Assembly (NCBI RefSeq): GCF_008039575.1
Contig: NZ_VDUY01000001.1
Coordinates: 434,001 to 498,000, forward strand
DNA length: 64,000 nt
Source: Zeimonas arvi
Lineage (GTDB): Bacteria > Pseudomonadota > Gammaproteobacteria > Burkholderiales > Burkholderiaceae_E
Direction: 5' to 3'
The stretch's first letter is position 1. Each line of letters starts with the position of its first letter. Below are positions 54,786 through 63,787 of this stretch, in pieces. Below the pieces are notes generated by a model. It was not told where the DNA came from. It saw nothing but the letters and a program-made list of their open reading frames with translations, and searched no databases. The translations under genes were made by a program, and so were the position numbers.

Positions 54786-57017
54786 ATGCAACGCATCCAT
54801 CGACGCGACCGCGTCCGGTTCCCGCTGCTTCTGCCGGTCCTGCTGATCCTGGCCGCGTGCGGCGGTGGCGGCGACGGCGTTCCCGTCCCGCCTCCGCCGG
54901 ACCTTTCCGGCGTCTGGGCCGGAACCTGGCAAGGCTCCGACCCGGTGGCGGGCCGGGTGAGCGGCACCTTCGAGGCGGTGCTCGCGCAGGGCGACCGCTC
55001 GGTTTCCGGCACGGCCACGCTGCTCGGCGACGTCGACTGCATGGACGGTGTCGTCGCCGGCGGCGTCGACGCGGACAGCGTGGTGAGCGGCACCTACGAC
55101 CGCAGCCCCTGCGTGCTGAACACCTGGACGCTGACCGCCATCGACATCGAGGCGAACATCGCCTCCGGCACCTGGGGCCAGCCGGCCGCCGGCGCGAGCG
55201 GCAGCATGACCGGCCGCCGGATCGCGGTGCCGGGTGGCCCGCGCGTGCGCTTCGCCCACCCGCCCTCGGGCGTGACCGGCACGATCGTCACCCTGGCGGG
55301 CACCGGGTTCGGCGCCCCGCCGGCCGACAACGCGGTCACCTTCGGGCTGCCGACCGCGACCGTGCTGTCGGCGGGTCCGACCACGCTGGTGGCTCGCGTG
55401 CCCGACGGCGCGGGCCTTGCGCCGGTGGCCGTCACGGCGCCCTCGGGCGTCGCGTTGTCGCCGCGCGCCTTCGATCCGGCACCTCGCTCGCCCGGGATGG
55501 TCGCGGCCGGGTCGATCGAAACCGGCCTGCAAGGCGCGCAAGGCATCGCCTTCGGCCCGGGCGGCACGAAGGCCTATCTCGCGACACCGGGGTTCGGCGG
55601 GACCCCTGGCGCCGTCGCGGTGCTCGACACGGTCCGGCGCAAGCTGGTCGTGGTTCCACCCGCCCCGCTGCCGGCGCCCGCCGCACCGACGGCGCTGGTC
55701 GCCAGCCCGGACGGCAAGCGCGTCTACGTCGCCGCGGGCGCAGCGGGCGTGCTGGTGCTCGATGCCGCGCTCGGCTCGGTCATCGACCGGATCGACGCGC
55801 CGGCCGGCGGCACGCTCTACGACAATCCGCAAGGCATCGCGCTGAGTCCCGACGGGCGGCGGCTCTATGTGACCGACAACCGAGAGGGCGGTGTGCTGTC
55901 GATCGTCGACCTGAGCTCGCGCGCGATCGTCACCGTGCCGATGGGCGCGGCCGAGGTGCCGCTCGGAGTCGCCGTTCATCCGGACGGCACGAGACTCTTC
56001 GTCGCGGTCGCCGATGCCGCGCTGTCCGGTGGCGACACGGTCCGCATGCTCGATGCGCTCGGCGGCCAAACCATCCTGACGCTGCCGGCGGGCCGGCGGC
56101 CCACGGGCCTGGCGATCACGCCGAACGGCGCGTGGCTGCATGCCACCAATCAGCTCGACGGCACGGTCGATGTCTTCGACGCGAACACCGGCTCGGCCCA
56201 GGGCAGCTTCGCCCCCGGCCTCGGGCCGACCGGCATCGCGGCCTCCCCGGACGGCACCCGGGTCCTGATCGCGCTGAAGGACGACTTCACCGTCAGCGCC
56301 TGGCTGGTGGGCGGCGGCGAATCGGCACGGGTCCAGCTCGGGTCGGCGCCCCCCGTCGGCATCGCGATCGCGCCCGACGGCCGTGTCGCCTACGTCGCGA
56401 GCCCTGCGCGCGAGGAGGCCCTGGCGATCGGCGACCTGCAGACGCTCACCGTGTCGAAATCGGGCACCGGCATCGGTACCGTCACCTCGAGCCCGACAGG
56501 CATCGACTGCGGCATTGCCTGCATCGCCAGCTTCGATCGCGACACGGTCGTCACCCTGCACGCCGTGCCGGCCTCCGGCTCGGTGTTCGGCGGCTGGACC
56601 CCCGATGGCAATGCCGACTGCAGCGACGGCGTCGTCACGATGAGCAGCGCGGTTTCGTGCACTGCGATCTTCAATGCGCTCGAGCCGCCGAGCGCGGCGA
56701 TCGCCGCGCCGGGCTGCTTCATCGCGACCGCCGCCTGGGGCAGCCCGATGGCCGACGAGGTCGCCACGCTGCGCCGCTTCCGCGACGAGGTCCTGCTGCG
56801 AAGCGATGCCGGCCGCGCCTTCGTCCGCGCCTACTACCGCCTGTCGCCGCCGATCGCCGACTTCATCCGCGAGCGCGCGCCGCTGCGCGCGGCCGTGCGT
56901 GTCGCGCTGTGGCCGGTCGTGAAGGCGGTGGCCCATCCGCTCGAGGCCCTCGGCCTCGGCATGCTGATGCTCGCCGCGCCGCTGCTGGTGCGCCGGAGGA
57001 CCCGCGGGAGCGTGTAA
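54786..57017 (+). CDS. large lipoprotein with beta-propeller and CFI-box C-terminus
   Basis: 743 residues. Lipobox LILAAC (Cys25) and a Gly-rich linker; an immunoglobulin-like opening; an IPT/TIG-like domain (VRFAHPPSGVTGTIVTLAGT); a seven-bladed YVTN-type propeller (about 235-560; repeated ALSPDGRRLYVTDN, AVHPDGTRLFVA, AITPNGAWLHAT); an InlB-type repeat (VSKSGTGIGTVTSSPTGIDC to SAVSCTAIF, about 565-635). It ends with CFIATAAWGSPMADEV at C644, a helical PPIADFIRERAPLR region, a membrane helix and an Arg-rich tail. The last block is the CFI-box C-terminal module of surface proteins. Having both an N-terminal lipid anchor and a C-terminal helix is unusual. Function unknown; surface or periplasmic. 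Confidence 0.8.
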   Translation: MQRIHRRDRVRFPLLLPVLLILAACGGGGDGVPVPPPPDLSGVWAGTWQGSDPVAGRVSGTFEAVLAQGDRSVSGTATLLGDVDCMDGVVAGGVDADSVVSGTYDRSPCVLNTWTLTAIDIEANIASGTWGQPAAGASGSMTGRRIAVPGGPRVRFAHPPSGVTGTIVTLAGTGFGAPPADNAVTFGLPTATVLSAGPTTLVARVPDGAGLAPVAVTAPSGVALSPRAFDPAPRSPGMVAAGSIETGLQGAQGIAFGPGGTKAYLATPGFGGTPGAVAVLDTVRRKLVVVPPAPLPAPAAPTALVASPDGKRVYVAAGAAGVLVLDAALGSVIDRIDAPAGGTLYDNPQGIALSPDGRRLYVTDNREGGVLSIVDLSSRAIVTVPMGAAEVPLGVAVHPDGTRLFVAVADAALSGGDTVRMLDALGGQTILTLPAGRRPTGLAITPNGAWLHATNQLDGTVDVFDANTGSAQGSFAPGLGPTGIAASPDGTRVLIALKDDFTVSAWLVGGGESARVQLGSAPPVGIAIAPDGRVAYVASPAREEALAIGDLQTLTVSKSGTGIGTVTSSPTGIDCGIACIASFDRDTVVTLHAVPASGSVFGGWTPDGNADCSDGVVTMSSAVSCTAIFNALEPPSAAIAAPGCFIATAAWGSPMADEVATLRRFRDEVLLRSDAGRAFVRAYYRLSPPIADFIRERAPLRAAVRVALWPVVKAVAHPLEALGLGMLMLAAPLLVRRRTRGSV

Positions 57018-57027
57018 AGTCCGGCGC

Positions 57028-57975
57028 ATGCCCGGATCCCCCCATCCTGCCGCAGGGCCGATGCCCCGGTGGCTCGGCGTTCTCGTGCTGCTCGCGATCG
57101 CCGCCACCTTCGGTGCCAATCACGTGGCGGCACGCCTTGCTTTCGATCACGGCACCAGCGTCAGCACCGCGGTGGCGGTGCGATCGCTCGGCACGGCCCT
57201 GTTCGTGCTGGTACTGCTGCGTCTGTCGCGGGTGCCGCTGGGCATCCCGGGGCCCACGCTGCGCCGCGGCCTGCTGATCGGCGTGCTGATCGCGGTGCAG
57301 AGCTACTGCCTGTACTCGGCGGTGGCGCGGATCCCGGTGGCGCTGGCCCTGCTGGCCTTCAATACCTTCCCGATCATGCTCGGCCTGGTGTCCTGGCTGG
57401 CGGGCGGCGAGCGACCGGCGCGGCGCACCCTGATCGCGATGCCGGTAGCGCTGCTCGGGCTGGCCATCGCGCTGGACGTGACCGGTGTCGGCAATCGCGC
57501 CGCGGGCGCGGCGGGCACCGCCGGCGCCTCCTTCACGGCGATGCTGCCCGGCGTGGGCTTCGCGATCGGCGCGTCGATCTGCTTCGGCGTGGCGCTGCAC
57601 CTGATCGGGCGATGGCTGCCCGCGATCGACGGCCGCCTGCGCACGCTGATGTTCATGGTGGTCGTGGCAGTCGTCACGATTTCGGCCGGCGCCGCCACCA
57701 CCGGCTTCCACTGGCCCGCGGACGCTACCGGCTGGACCGGCCTCACGCTGCTCACCGTGCTCTACGGCACCGCGATCACCGGCCTGTTCGTGGTGCTGCC
57801 CCGCCTGGGCGCCGTGAACAACGCCGCGATCATGAACTTCGAGCCAGTGGCCGCGCTGGCCATGGCCTGGGCGGTGCTGGGCCAGACCGTGTCCGTGGTC
57901 CAGCTCTTCGGTGGCGCGATCGTGATCGGCGCGATCGTCTACCTGAGCACCGGCCCCCGACCGGGCCGAGGCTAG
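57028..57975 (+). CDS. EamA (drug/metabolite) family transporter
   Basis: 315 residues with about ten membrane helices in two EamA repeats. The first opens with WLGVLVLLAIAATFGANHVA, the second ends NFEPVAALAMAWAVLGQTVS, whose Glu-Pro-Val-Ala is typical of the family. Substrates of the family range from amino acids to nucleotides and cannot be told here. It starts 10 bases after the preceding lipoprotein gene. Confidence 0.9.
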   Translation: MPGSPHPAAGPMPRWLGVLVLLAIAATFGANHVAARLAFDHGTSVSTAVAVRSLGTALFVLVLLRLSRVPLGIPGPTLRRGLLIGVLIAVQSYCLYSAVARIPVALALLAFNTFPIMLGLVSWLAGGERPARRTLIAMPVALLGLAIALDVTGVGNRAAGAAGTAGASFTAMLPGVGFAIGASICFGVALHLIGRWLPAIDGRLRTLMFMVVVAVVTISAGAATTGFHWPADATGWTGLTLLTVLYGTAITGLFVVLPRLGAVNNAAIMNFEPVAALAMAWAVLGQTVSVVQLFGGAIVIGAIVYLSTGPRPGRG

Positions 57976-58058
57976 AGCCTGTTCACACTACGATCGTCCC
58001 TGCGTGAACCCCGATCAAAATCAAGGGTTTGCCTTCGCCGAGGGGCGACACTCCCGCC

Positions 58059-58835
58059 ATGGCTGCCTTCAATACCGAAACCGTCACCGACGTCCACCAC
58101 TGGGACGACCGGCTCTTCAGCTTCCGCACCACCCGCGACCGCTCGCTGCGCTTCCACAACGGCCACTTCGTCATGCTGGGGCTCGAGGTCGACGGCCGAC
58201 CGCTGATGCGCGCCTACAGCATCGCCAGCGCCAACCACGAGGATCATCTCGAGTTCCTGAGCATCAAGGTACCCAACGGCCCGCTGACCTCGCGCCTGCA
58301 GCACCTGAAGGCGGGCGACACCGTGCTGGTGAGCCGCAAGCCCACCGGCACCCTGGTCGCGTCCGACCTGCTGCCGGGCAAGCGGCTCTGGCTGCTGGCC
58401 ACCGGCACCGGCCTGGCGCCCTTCATGAGCATCGTCAGGGATCCCGAGGTCCACGAGCGCTTCGAGAAGGTGATCCTGGTGCACGGCGTGCGGCGGGTCA
58501 GCGAACTCGCCTATGCCGACTACCTGCAGCACGGGTTGCCGCAGGACGAGTTCCTCGGCGAGATGGTCCGCGAGAAGCTGCTGTACTACCCCACCGTGAC
58601 CCGCGAGCCCTTCCGCAACCAGGGCCGCATCACCACGCTGCTCGATTCCGGCAAGCTCGCAGCCGATCTGGGCCTGCCGCCGATCTCTCCGGCCGGGGAC
58701 CGCTTCATGCTGTGCGGCAGCGCCGCGATGCTGGCCGACCTGCGCCACCTGCTCGACGCGCGCGGCTTCCAGATCTCGCCCCAGACCGGCCACCCCGGCC
58801 ACTACGTGATCGAGAAGGCCTTCGCCGAGAAGTAG
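58059..58835 (+). CDS. fpr: ferredoxin--NADP+ reductase
   Basis: 258 residues. The FAD site is MRAYSIASANHEDHLEF, followed by the NADP domain with LWLLATGTGLAPFMSIVRDP and the C-terminal GHYVIEKAFAEK, the short proteobacterial FNR (FpR) ending. It moves electrons between NADPH and ferredoxin or flavodoxin, often under oxidative stress control. The start at 58059 matches the conserved N-terminus; an earlier in-frame ATG at 58029 would add ten unlike residues. Confidence 0.94.
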   Translation: MAAFNTETVTDVHHWDDRLFSFRTTRDRSLRFHNGHFVMLGLEVDGRPLMRAYSIASANHEDHLEFLSIKVPNGPLTSRLQHLKAGDTVLVSRKPTGTLVASDLLPGKRLWLLATGTGLAPFMSIVRDPEVHERFEKVILVHGVRRVSELAYADYLQHGLPQDEFLGEMVREKLLYYPTVTREPFRNQGRITTLLDSGKLAADLGLPPISPAGDRFMLCGSAAMLADLRHLLDARGFQISPQTGHPGHYVIEKAFAEK

Positions 58836-58860
58836 GCGCAAGGTCTTCGTCTATTCCGGA

Positions 58861-58959
58861 AATTCACGTGAATTCCCCGAAATTCGACCCCTGATCGCGC
58901 AAGATGTCATTCGCATTCGACAGAATGCATTTGCATAAAAACAACATTTCTGCCATACT
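58861..58959 (+). promoter_or_regulatory. promoter and two palindromes ahead of the NAGGN operon
   Basis: TTGCAT at 58931-58936, 17 bases, then CATACT at 58954-58959 form a fair sigma-70 promoter 40 bases before the amidotransferase gene. Upstream are a perfect 14-base palindrome AATTCACGTGAATT (58861-58874) and an inverted repeat GCATTC-GACA-GAATGC (58913-58928) touching the -35. This AT-richer stretch stands out from the surroundings. Regulator binding is inferred; osmotic control would fit the operon. Confidence 0.6.
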
Positions 58960-58998
58960 CCCCTCGCTCCACCCACGACACAGCGAGGCAATCCACTC

Positions 58999-60771
58999 AT
59001 GTGCGGATTTGCGGGTGAAGCCCGCTTCGGCTCTGCCACCGCCGACATCGGCGTCGTCGCCCGGATGGGCGAAGTCCTCCAGCCCCGTGGCCCCGACGCA
59101 TCGGGCGCCTTCCAGCACGGCGGCATCGCGCTGGCCCATCGCCGGCTGCGCATCATCGATCTCTCGGAGACCGCCCAGCAGCCGATGACCGACCCGGGCC
59201 TGGGGCTCACCGTCGTCTTCAACGGCTGCATCTACAACTACCGGGCACTCAGGCGCGAGCTGGAAGCCCTCGACTACCGCTTCTTCTCCGATGGCGACAC
59301 GGAAGTGGTGCTCAAGAGCTTTCACGCCTGGGGGCGCGATTGCGTCAATCGCTTCCACGGCATGTTCGCCTTCGCGATCTTCGAGCGCGACAGCGGGCGG
59401 CTCACGCTGGCGCGCGACCGATTCGGGATCAAGCCGCTCTACCTGACCGAAGCCACGGGGCGCCTGCGCTTCGCGTCCTCGCTGCCGGCGCTGCTCGCCG
59501 GCGGTGGCATCGACACGGCGGTCGACCCCGCGGCGCTGCACCACTACATGAGCTGGCATGCGGTGGTCCCGCCCCCGCTCACCCTCCTGGCCGGCGTGCG
59601 CAAGCTGCCGCCGGCCACCGTGGCCACCTGGGACGCCGAGGGCCGCTGCGAGACCGGGCGCTTCTGGGGCCTGAAGGTGCAGGCCGACCCTGCGCTGGCC
59701 GCCTTGCCTGTCGACGAGCGCGAGCGCATGGTCGAGGACGCCCTTCGCACCGCGGTGCGCCGCCGGATGGTGGCCGACGTGCCGGTCGGCGTGCTGCTCT
59801 CGGGCGGCGTGGATTCCAGCCTGATCGTCGCGCTGCTGGCCGAGGCCGGCCAGCACGACCTGCGCACCTTCTCGATCGGCTTCGAGGCCGCCGGCGGCGA
59901 ATCGGGCGACGAGTTCGTCTACTCCGACCTGGTGGCCAGGCGCTTCGGCACCCGTCACGCGCAGATCCGGATCCCGACCTCGGAGCTGATGGGCGCGCTG
60001 CCCGGAACGATCGCCGCGATGAGCGAGCCCATGGTCAGCTACGACAACGTGGCCTTCTACCTGCTGTCGCGGGAGGTCTCGAAGCACCTGAAGGTGGTCC
60101 AGAGCGGCCAGGGTGCCGACGAGGTCTTCGCCGGCTACCACTGGTATCCGAAGCTGACCGACAGCGCCGACCCCACCGGCGACTACGCGCGCGCCTTTTT
60201 CGATCGCGGCCACGCCGAGTACCTGGACACGGTCGGCGAGGCCTTCGCCACCGACGATCACAGCCGCGCCTTCCTCGAGCGCGAGTTCGCCGCCGGCCAC
60301 GGCGGCAGCGCGGTCGAGAAGGCCCTGCACCTGGACACCACGGTCATGCTGGCCGACGACCCGGTCAAGCGGGTCGACAACATGACGATGGCCTGGGGTC
60401 TCGAGGCGCGCGTGCCCTTCCTCGATCACGAGCTGGTCGAGCTGGCAGGCAGGCTGCCGGTCGAGGACAAGCTCGGCGACGGCGGCAAGGGCGTGCTGAA
60501 GTCGATCGCGCGCAGGCTGGTCCCGCACGAGGTGGTGGACCGCCCCAAGGGCTACTTCCCGGTGCCCATCCTCAAGTACATCGACGGCCCGGTGCTCGAC
60601 ATGGTGCGCGACACGCTCGGCAGCCGGGCGGCCCGCGAGCGCGGGCTGTTCCGCCCCGAGGCGGTGGCGCGTCTGCTCCAGGCGCCCTCCGAGCACATCA
60701 CCCCGCTGCGCGGCTCCAAGCTCTGGCAGGTCGCGCTGCTGGAATTCTGGCTGCAGGCCCGCGGGCTCTGA
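58999..60771 (+). CDS. N-acetylglutaminylglutamine amidotransferase
   Basis: 590 residues, asparagine-synthetase fold. Cys2 starts a class II glutaminase (MCGFAGEARFG, later HRRLRIIDLSETAQQPM); the synthetase half has the pyrophosphate loop LLSGGVDSSLIVAL and QGADEVFAGYHWYPK. In the NAGGN pathway (asnO in Sinorhizobium, and Pseudomonas) this enzyme amidates N-acetylglutaminylglutamine to the neutral osmolyte. General AsnB is about 550 residues. Identity is fixed by the next gene, which encodes the matching synthetase. Confidence 0.92.
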   Translation: MCGFAGEARFGSATADIGVVARMGEVLQPRGPDASGAFQHGGIALAHRRLRIIDLSETAQQPMTDPGLGLTVVFNGCIYNYRALRRELEALDYRFFSDGDTEVVLKSFHAWGRDCVNRFHGMFAFAIFERDSGRLTLARDRFGIKPLYLTEATGRLRFASSLPALLAGGGIDTAVDPAALHHYMSWHAVVPPPLTLLAGVRKLPPATVATWDAEGRCETGRFWGLKVQADPALAALPVDERERMVEDALRTAVRRRMVADVPVGVLLSGGVDSSLIVALLAEAGQHDLRTFSIGFEAAGGESGDEFVYSDLVARRFGTRHAQIRIPTSELMGALPGTIAAMSEPMVSYDNVAFYLLSREVSKHLKVVQSGQGADEVFAGYHWYPKLTDSADPTGDYARAFFDRGHAEYLDTVGEAFATDDHSRAFLEREFAAGHGGSAVEKALHLDTTVMLADDPVKRVDNMTMAWGLEARVPFLDHELVELAGRLPVEDKLGDGGKGVLKSIARRLVPHEVVDRPKGYFPVPILKYIDGPVLDMVRDTLGSRAARERGLFRPEAVARLLQAPSEHITPLRGSKLWQVALLEFWLQARGL

Positions 60772-60815
60772 ACCGGCCGGCGCCGCGGCCCGCCCGCCGC
60801 GGCAAGGAGAACACC

Positions 60816-62561
60816 ATGACGAACATCGGAACCGCCGACGACCGCGACCCCATGGATCCGGTCCGCATGACCTCGCTCAAGCACTGGGGCGCGCTGCCCG
60901 AGGGCGCCGGCGAGCGGATGCGCGACGAGGCCACCGTCGACTGCGGCTGGGGCCGGCTGGTCTTCGGCCAGACCTATGCGTCGCCGGAGCGGCTCGCCGA
61001 AGAGATCCGCCGCGAGGCGCCGGGCCGGCGCGACGTCGCGCTCTACATCCGCGATCCGCACGTGGTGATCGCGCTGGCGCCGCAGCAACTGTTCCTGGAC
61101 CCCTCGCACACCTTCCGGCTGGCGCTGCGCAAGGGGCCGGCCGGCGATCCGGTCTGCAGCGGCATCGCGATCCGCAGCGCGCGTCCCGAGGACGAGCCGG
61201 CAGTCAACCGCATCTACCTGTCGCGTTCGATGGTGCCGGTGCGCGCAGGCTTCTTCGCCGACGCGCGCCGCGACCCTTCGCTCGAGCTGCTCGTGGCCGA
61301 GGACGCCGACAGCGGCGCGATCCTCGGCGGCGTCACCGGCGTGGACCACGTGGCCGCCTGCGACGATCCCGACGGCGGCTCGAGCCTGTGGTCGCTGACC
61401 GTCGACCCGCAGGGCACGCGGCCCGGCGTGGGCGAGGCGCTGGTCCGGGCGCTCGCAGCGCGATTCGGCGAGCGCGGGCGCGGTTTCATGGACCTCTCGG
61501 TGATGCACGACAACGCCGAGGCGATCGGGCTCTACGAGAAGCTCGGCTTCGAACGGGTGCCGGTCTACTGCGTGAAGAACAAGAACCCGATCAACGAGAA
61601 GCTCTTCGTCGGCCCCGACAGCTTCGCCGGGCTCAACGTCTACGCGCGCATCCTGGTCGACGAGGCCCGCCGCCGCGGCATCGGCGTGGAGGTCATCGAC
61701 GCCGAGCACGGCTACTTCAGGCTCGGCCACGGCGGCCGCACGATCACCTGCCGGGAATCGCTCTCCGAACTGACCAGTGCGGTGGCCATGAGCCGCTGCG
61801 ACGACAAGCGCGTCACGCGCAGGCTGCTCACCGGCGCCGGACTGCGCATGCCCGACCAGATCCCGGCTGGCGACGACGAATCGCTGCGCGCCTTTCTCGA
61901 TCGGCACGGCCGCGTGGTCGTCAAGCCGGCGCGCGGCGAACAGGGCCATGGCGTGAAGGTCGACCTTCGCAGCCTCGGAGAAGTGAAGGCAGCCATCGAC
62001 CAGGCCCGCCGCCATTGCGAGGACGTGATCGTCGAGGAGCTGGTGCCCGGCGAGGACTTGCGCATCGTGGTCATCGACTACCAGGTGGTGGCCGCCGCCA
62101 CCCGCAGGCCGGCCCGGGTGATCGGCGACGGCGAGAACACGGTGCGCAGGCTGATCGACAAGCAGAGCCGCCGGCGCCAGGCGGCCACCGGCGGCGAGAG
62201 CGCCATCCCGCTCGACGCGGAGACCGAGCGCTGCGTGATGGCCGGCGGCAAGACCATGTCCTCGGTGCTGGCGCCGGGCGAAACGCTGATCGTGCGCAGG
62301 ACGGCCAACCTGCACACCGGCGGCACGATCCATGACGAGACCGCGCGCCTGCACCCGAAGCTGGCCGAGGTCGCGATTCGCGCGGCGCGCGCGCTGGAGA
62401 TCCCGGTCGTGGGCTTCGACCTGATGGTGCCCGACGTGACCGGCGACGACTACGCGATCATCGAGGCCAACGAACGGCCGGGCCTCGCGAACCACGAACC
62501 GCAGCCGACGGCCGAGCGCTTCGTCGACCTGCTGTTCCCGCAGACGAGGACCGGATCATGA
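60816..62561 (+). CDS. N-acetylglutaminylglutamine synthetase (GNAT plus ATP-grasp)
   Basis: 581 residues. A GNAT acetyltransferase domain (about 118-260; SLWSLTVDPQGTRPGVGEAL and LYEKLGFERVPVY) is fused to an ATP-grasp ligase (about 300-575; GRVVVKPARGEQGHGVKVDL, IVEELVPGEDLRIVVIDYQV, IGDGENTVRRLIDKQ and the metal site AIIEANERPG). It acetylates glutamine and joins two glutamines to give the precursor of NAGGN. AAGGAG precedes the start. It overlaps the M42 gene by 4 bases. Confidence 0.93.
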   Translation: MTNIGTADDRDPMDPVRMTSLKHWGALPEGAGERMRDEATVDCGWGRLVFGQTYASPERLAEEIRREAPGRRDVALYIRDPHVVIALAPQQLFLDPSHTFRLALRKGPAGDPVCSGIAIRSARPEDEPAVNRIYLSRSMVPVRAGFFADARRDPSLELLVAEDADSGAILGGVTGVDHVAACDDPDGGSSLWSLTVDPQGTRPGVGEALVRALAARFGERGRGFMDLSVMHDNAEAIGLYEKLGFERVPVYCVKNKNPINEKLFVGPDSFAGLNVYARILVDEARRRGIGVEVIDAEHGYFRLGHGGRTITCRESLSELTSAVAMSRCDDKRVTRRLLTGAGLRMPDQIPAGDDESLRAFLDRHGRVVVKPARGEQGHGVKVDLRSLGEVKAAIDQARRHCEDVIVEELVPGEDLRIVVIDYQVVAAATRRPARVIGDGENTVRRLIDKQSRRRQAATGGESAIPLDAETERCVMAGGKTMSSVLAPGETLIVRRTANLHTGGTIHDETARLHPKLAEVAIRAARALEIPVVGFDLMVPDVTGDDYAIIEANERPGLANHEPQPTAERFVDLLFPQTRTGS

Positions 62562-63787
62562 CGACGAACCTTCCCGCCGGGCGCGCGCCCGCCAACGCCT
62601 CGGTCATCGACCGGGCCTATCTTCTCGACATCCTCGGCCGGCTGCTCGCCACCCCGAGCCCGTCGGGCATGACCGACCAGATCGTGCTGACCGCCTCCCA
62701 GGAGCTCGACAAGCTGGGCATTCCCTTCAGCCTCACGCGGCGCGGCGCGATCCGCGCCGACCTGGAAGGCGTGCGCCACAGTCCGGACCGCGCGATCGTG
62801 GCGCACCTGGATACGCTGGGCGCGATGGTCAAGCAGCTCAAGCCCAACGGCCGGCTCGAGGTGGTGCCGATCGGGCACTGGTCGGCGCGATTCGCCGAGG
62901 GCGCGCGCTGCACCGTGCACGGCGACGACGGCCGCTACTTCCGCGGCACGATCCTCCCGCTGAAGGCCTCCGGCCACACCTACAACGAGCAGATCGACAC
63001 CCAGCCGGTCGGCTGGGAGCAGGTGGAGCTGCGGCTCGACGAGCGCAGCCACTCGATCGACGACCTGGTGAAGCTCGGGGTGAACATCGGCGACACGATC
63101 TCGATCGATTCGCAGCCCGAGTTCTGCGACAACGGCTTCGTCAACGCGCGCCACATCGACGACAAGGCGGGCGTGGCGGCGCTGCTGGCGGTCGCCAAGG
63201 CCTGCCGCGACACCGGCGCCCGGCTGCCGGTGGACTGCCACCTGCTGCTCACGATCTCCGAGGAGACCGGCGTGGGCGCCTCGCACGTCCTGCACGGCGA
63301 CGTGGCCGAGCTGGTGTCGATCGACAACGGCACGATCGCGCCGGGCCAGAACACCTGCGAGTACGGCGTCACCGTCTCGATGCAGGATTCGTCAGGCCCC
63401 TTCGACTGGCACCTGACCCGCCACCTGCTGGGGCTCGCGCGCGATCACCGGATCGAGCACAGCCGCGACGTGTTCCGCTACTACCGCAGCGATGCGGCCG
63501 CGGCGGTCGAGGCCGGCAACGACATCCGCACCGCGCTGGTCTGCTTCGCGCTCGACGCCTCGCACGGCTACGAACGCACGCACGTGGATTCGCTGATGGC
63601 GCTCGCCGACCTGCTGTTCGCCTACGTGACCAGCGAGCCGCTGTTCCGTCGCGATGCGCTGCGGCTGGGCCCGGTCGCGGACTTCCCGACCCCGCCTCCG
63701 CTGCCCGACCGGCCCTCGGACGATCCTGCGGTGGCCGACCAGGCGCCGCCGCGCCAGCCCGGCTCCGAATTCACGCCACGGGGATGA
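62558..63787 (+). CDS. M42-type peptidase of the NAGGN osmoprotectant system
   Basis: 409 residues. Co-catalytic metal motifs of M42 aminopeptidases are visible: VAHLDTLG, RHIDDKAGVAAL, the Glu pair in ISEETGVGAS, and His in SHGYERTH. A Pro/Asp-rich tail of about 40 residues follows the fold. It is the third gene of the operon and overlaps the synthetase. The role is not settled; degradation of NAGGN or trimming of peptides is possible. Confidence 0.88.
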   Translation: MTTNLPAGRAPANASVIDRAYLLDILGRLLATPSPSGMTDQIVLTASQELDKLGIPFSLTRRGAIRADLEGVRHSPDRAIVAHLDTLGAMVKQLKPNGRLEVVPIGHWSARFAEGARCTVHGDDGRYFRGTILPLKASGHTYNEQIDTQPVGWEQVELRLDERSHSIDDLVKLGVNIGDTISIDSQPEFCDNGFVNARHIDDKAGVAALLAVAKACRDTGARLPVDCHLLLTISEETGVGASHVLHGDVAELVSIDNGTIAPGQNTCEYGVTVSMQDSSGPFDWHLTRHLLGLARDHRIEHSRDVFRYYRSDAAAAVEAGNDIRTALVCFALDASHGYERTHVDSLMALADLLFAYVTSEPLFRRDALRLGPVADFPTPPPLPDRPSDDPAVADQAPPRQPGSEFTPRG

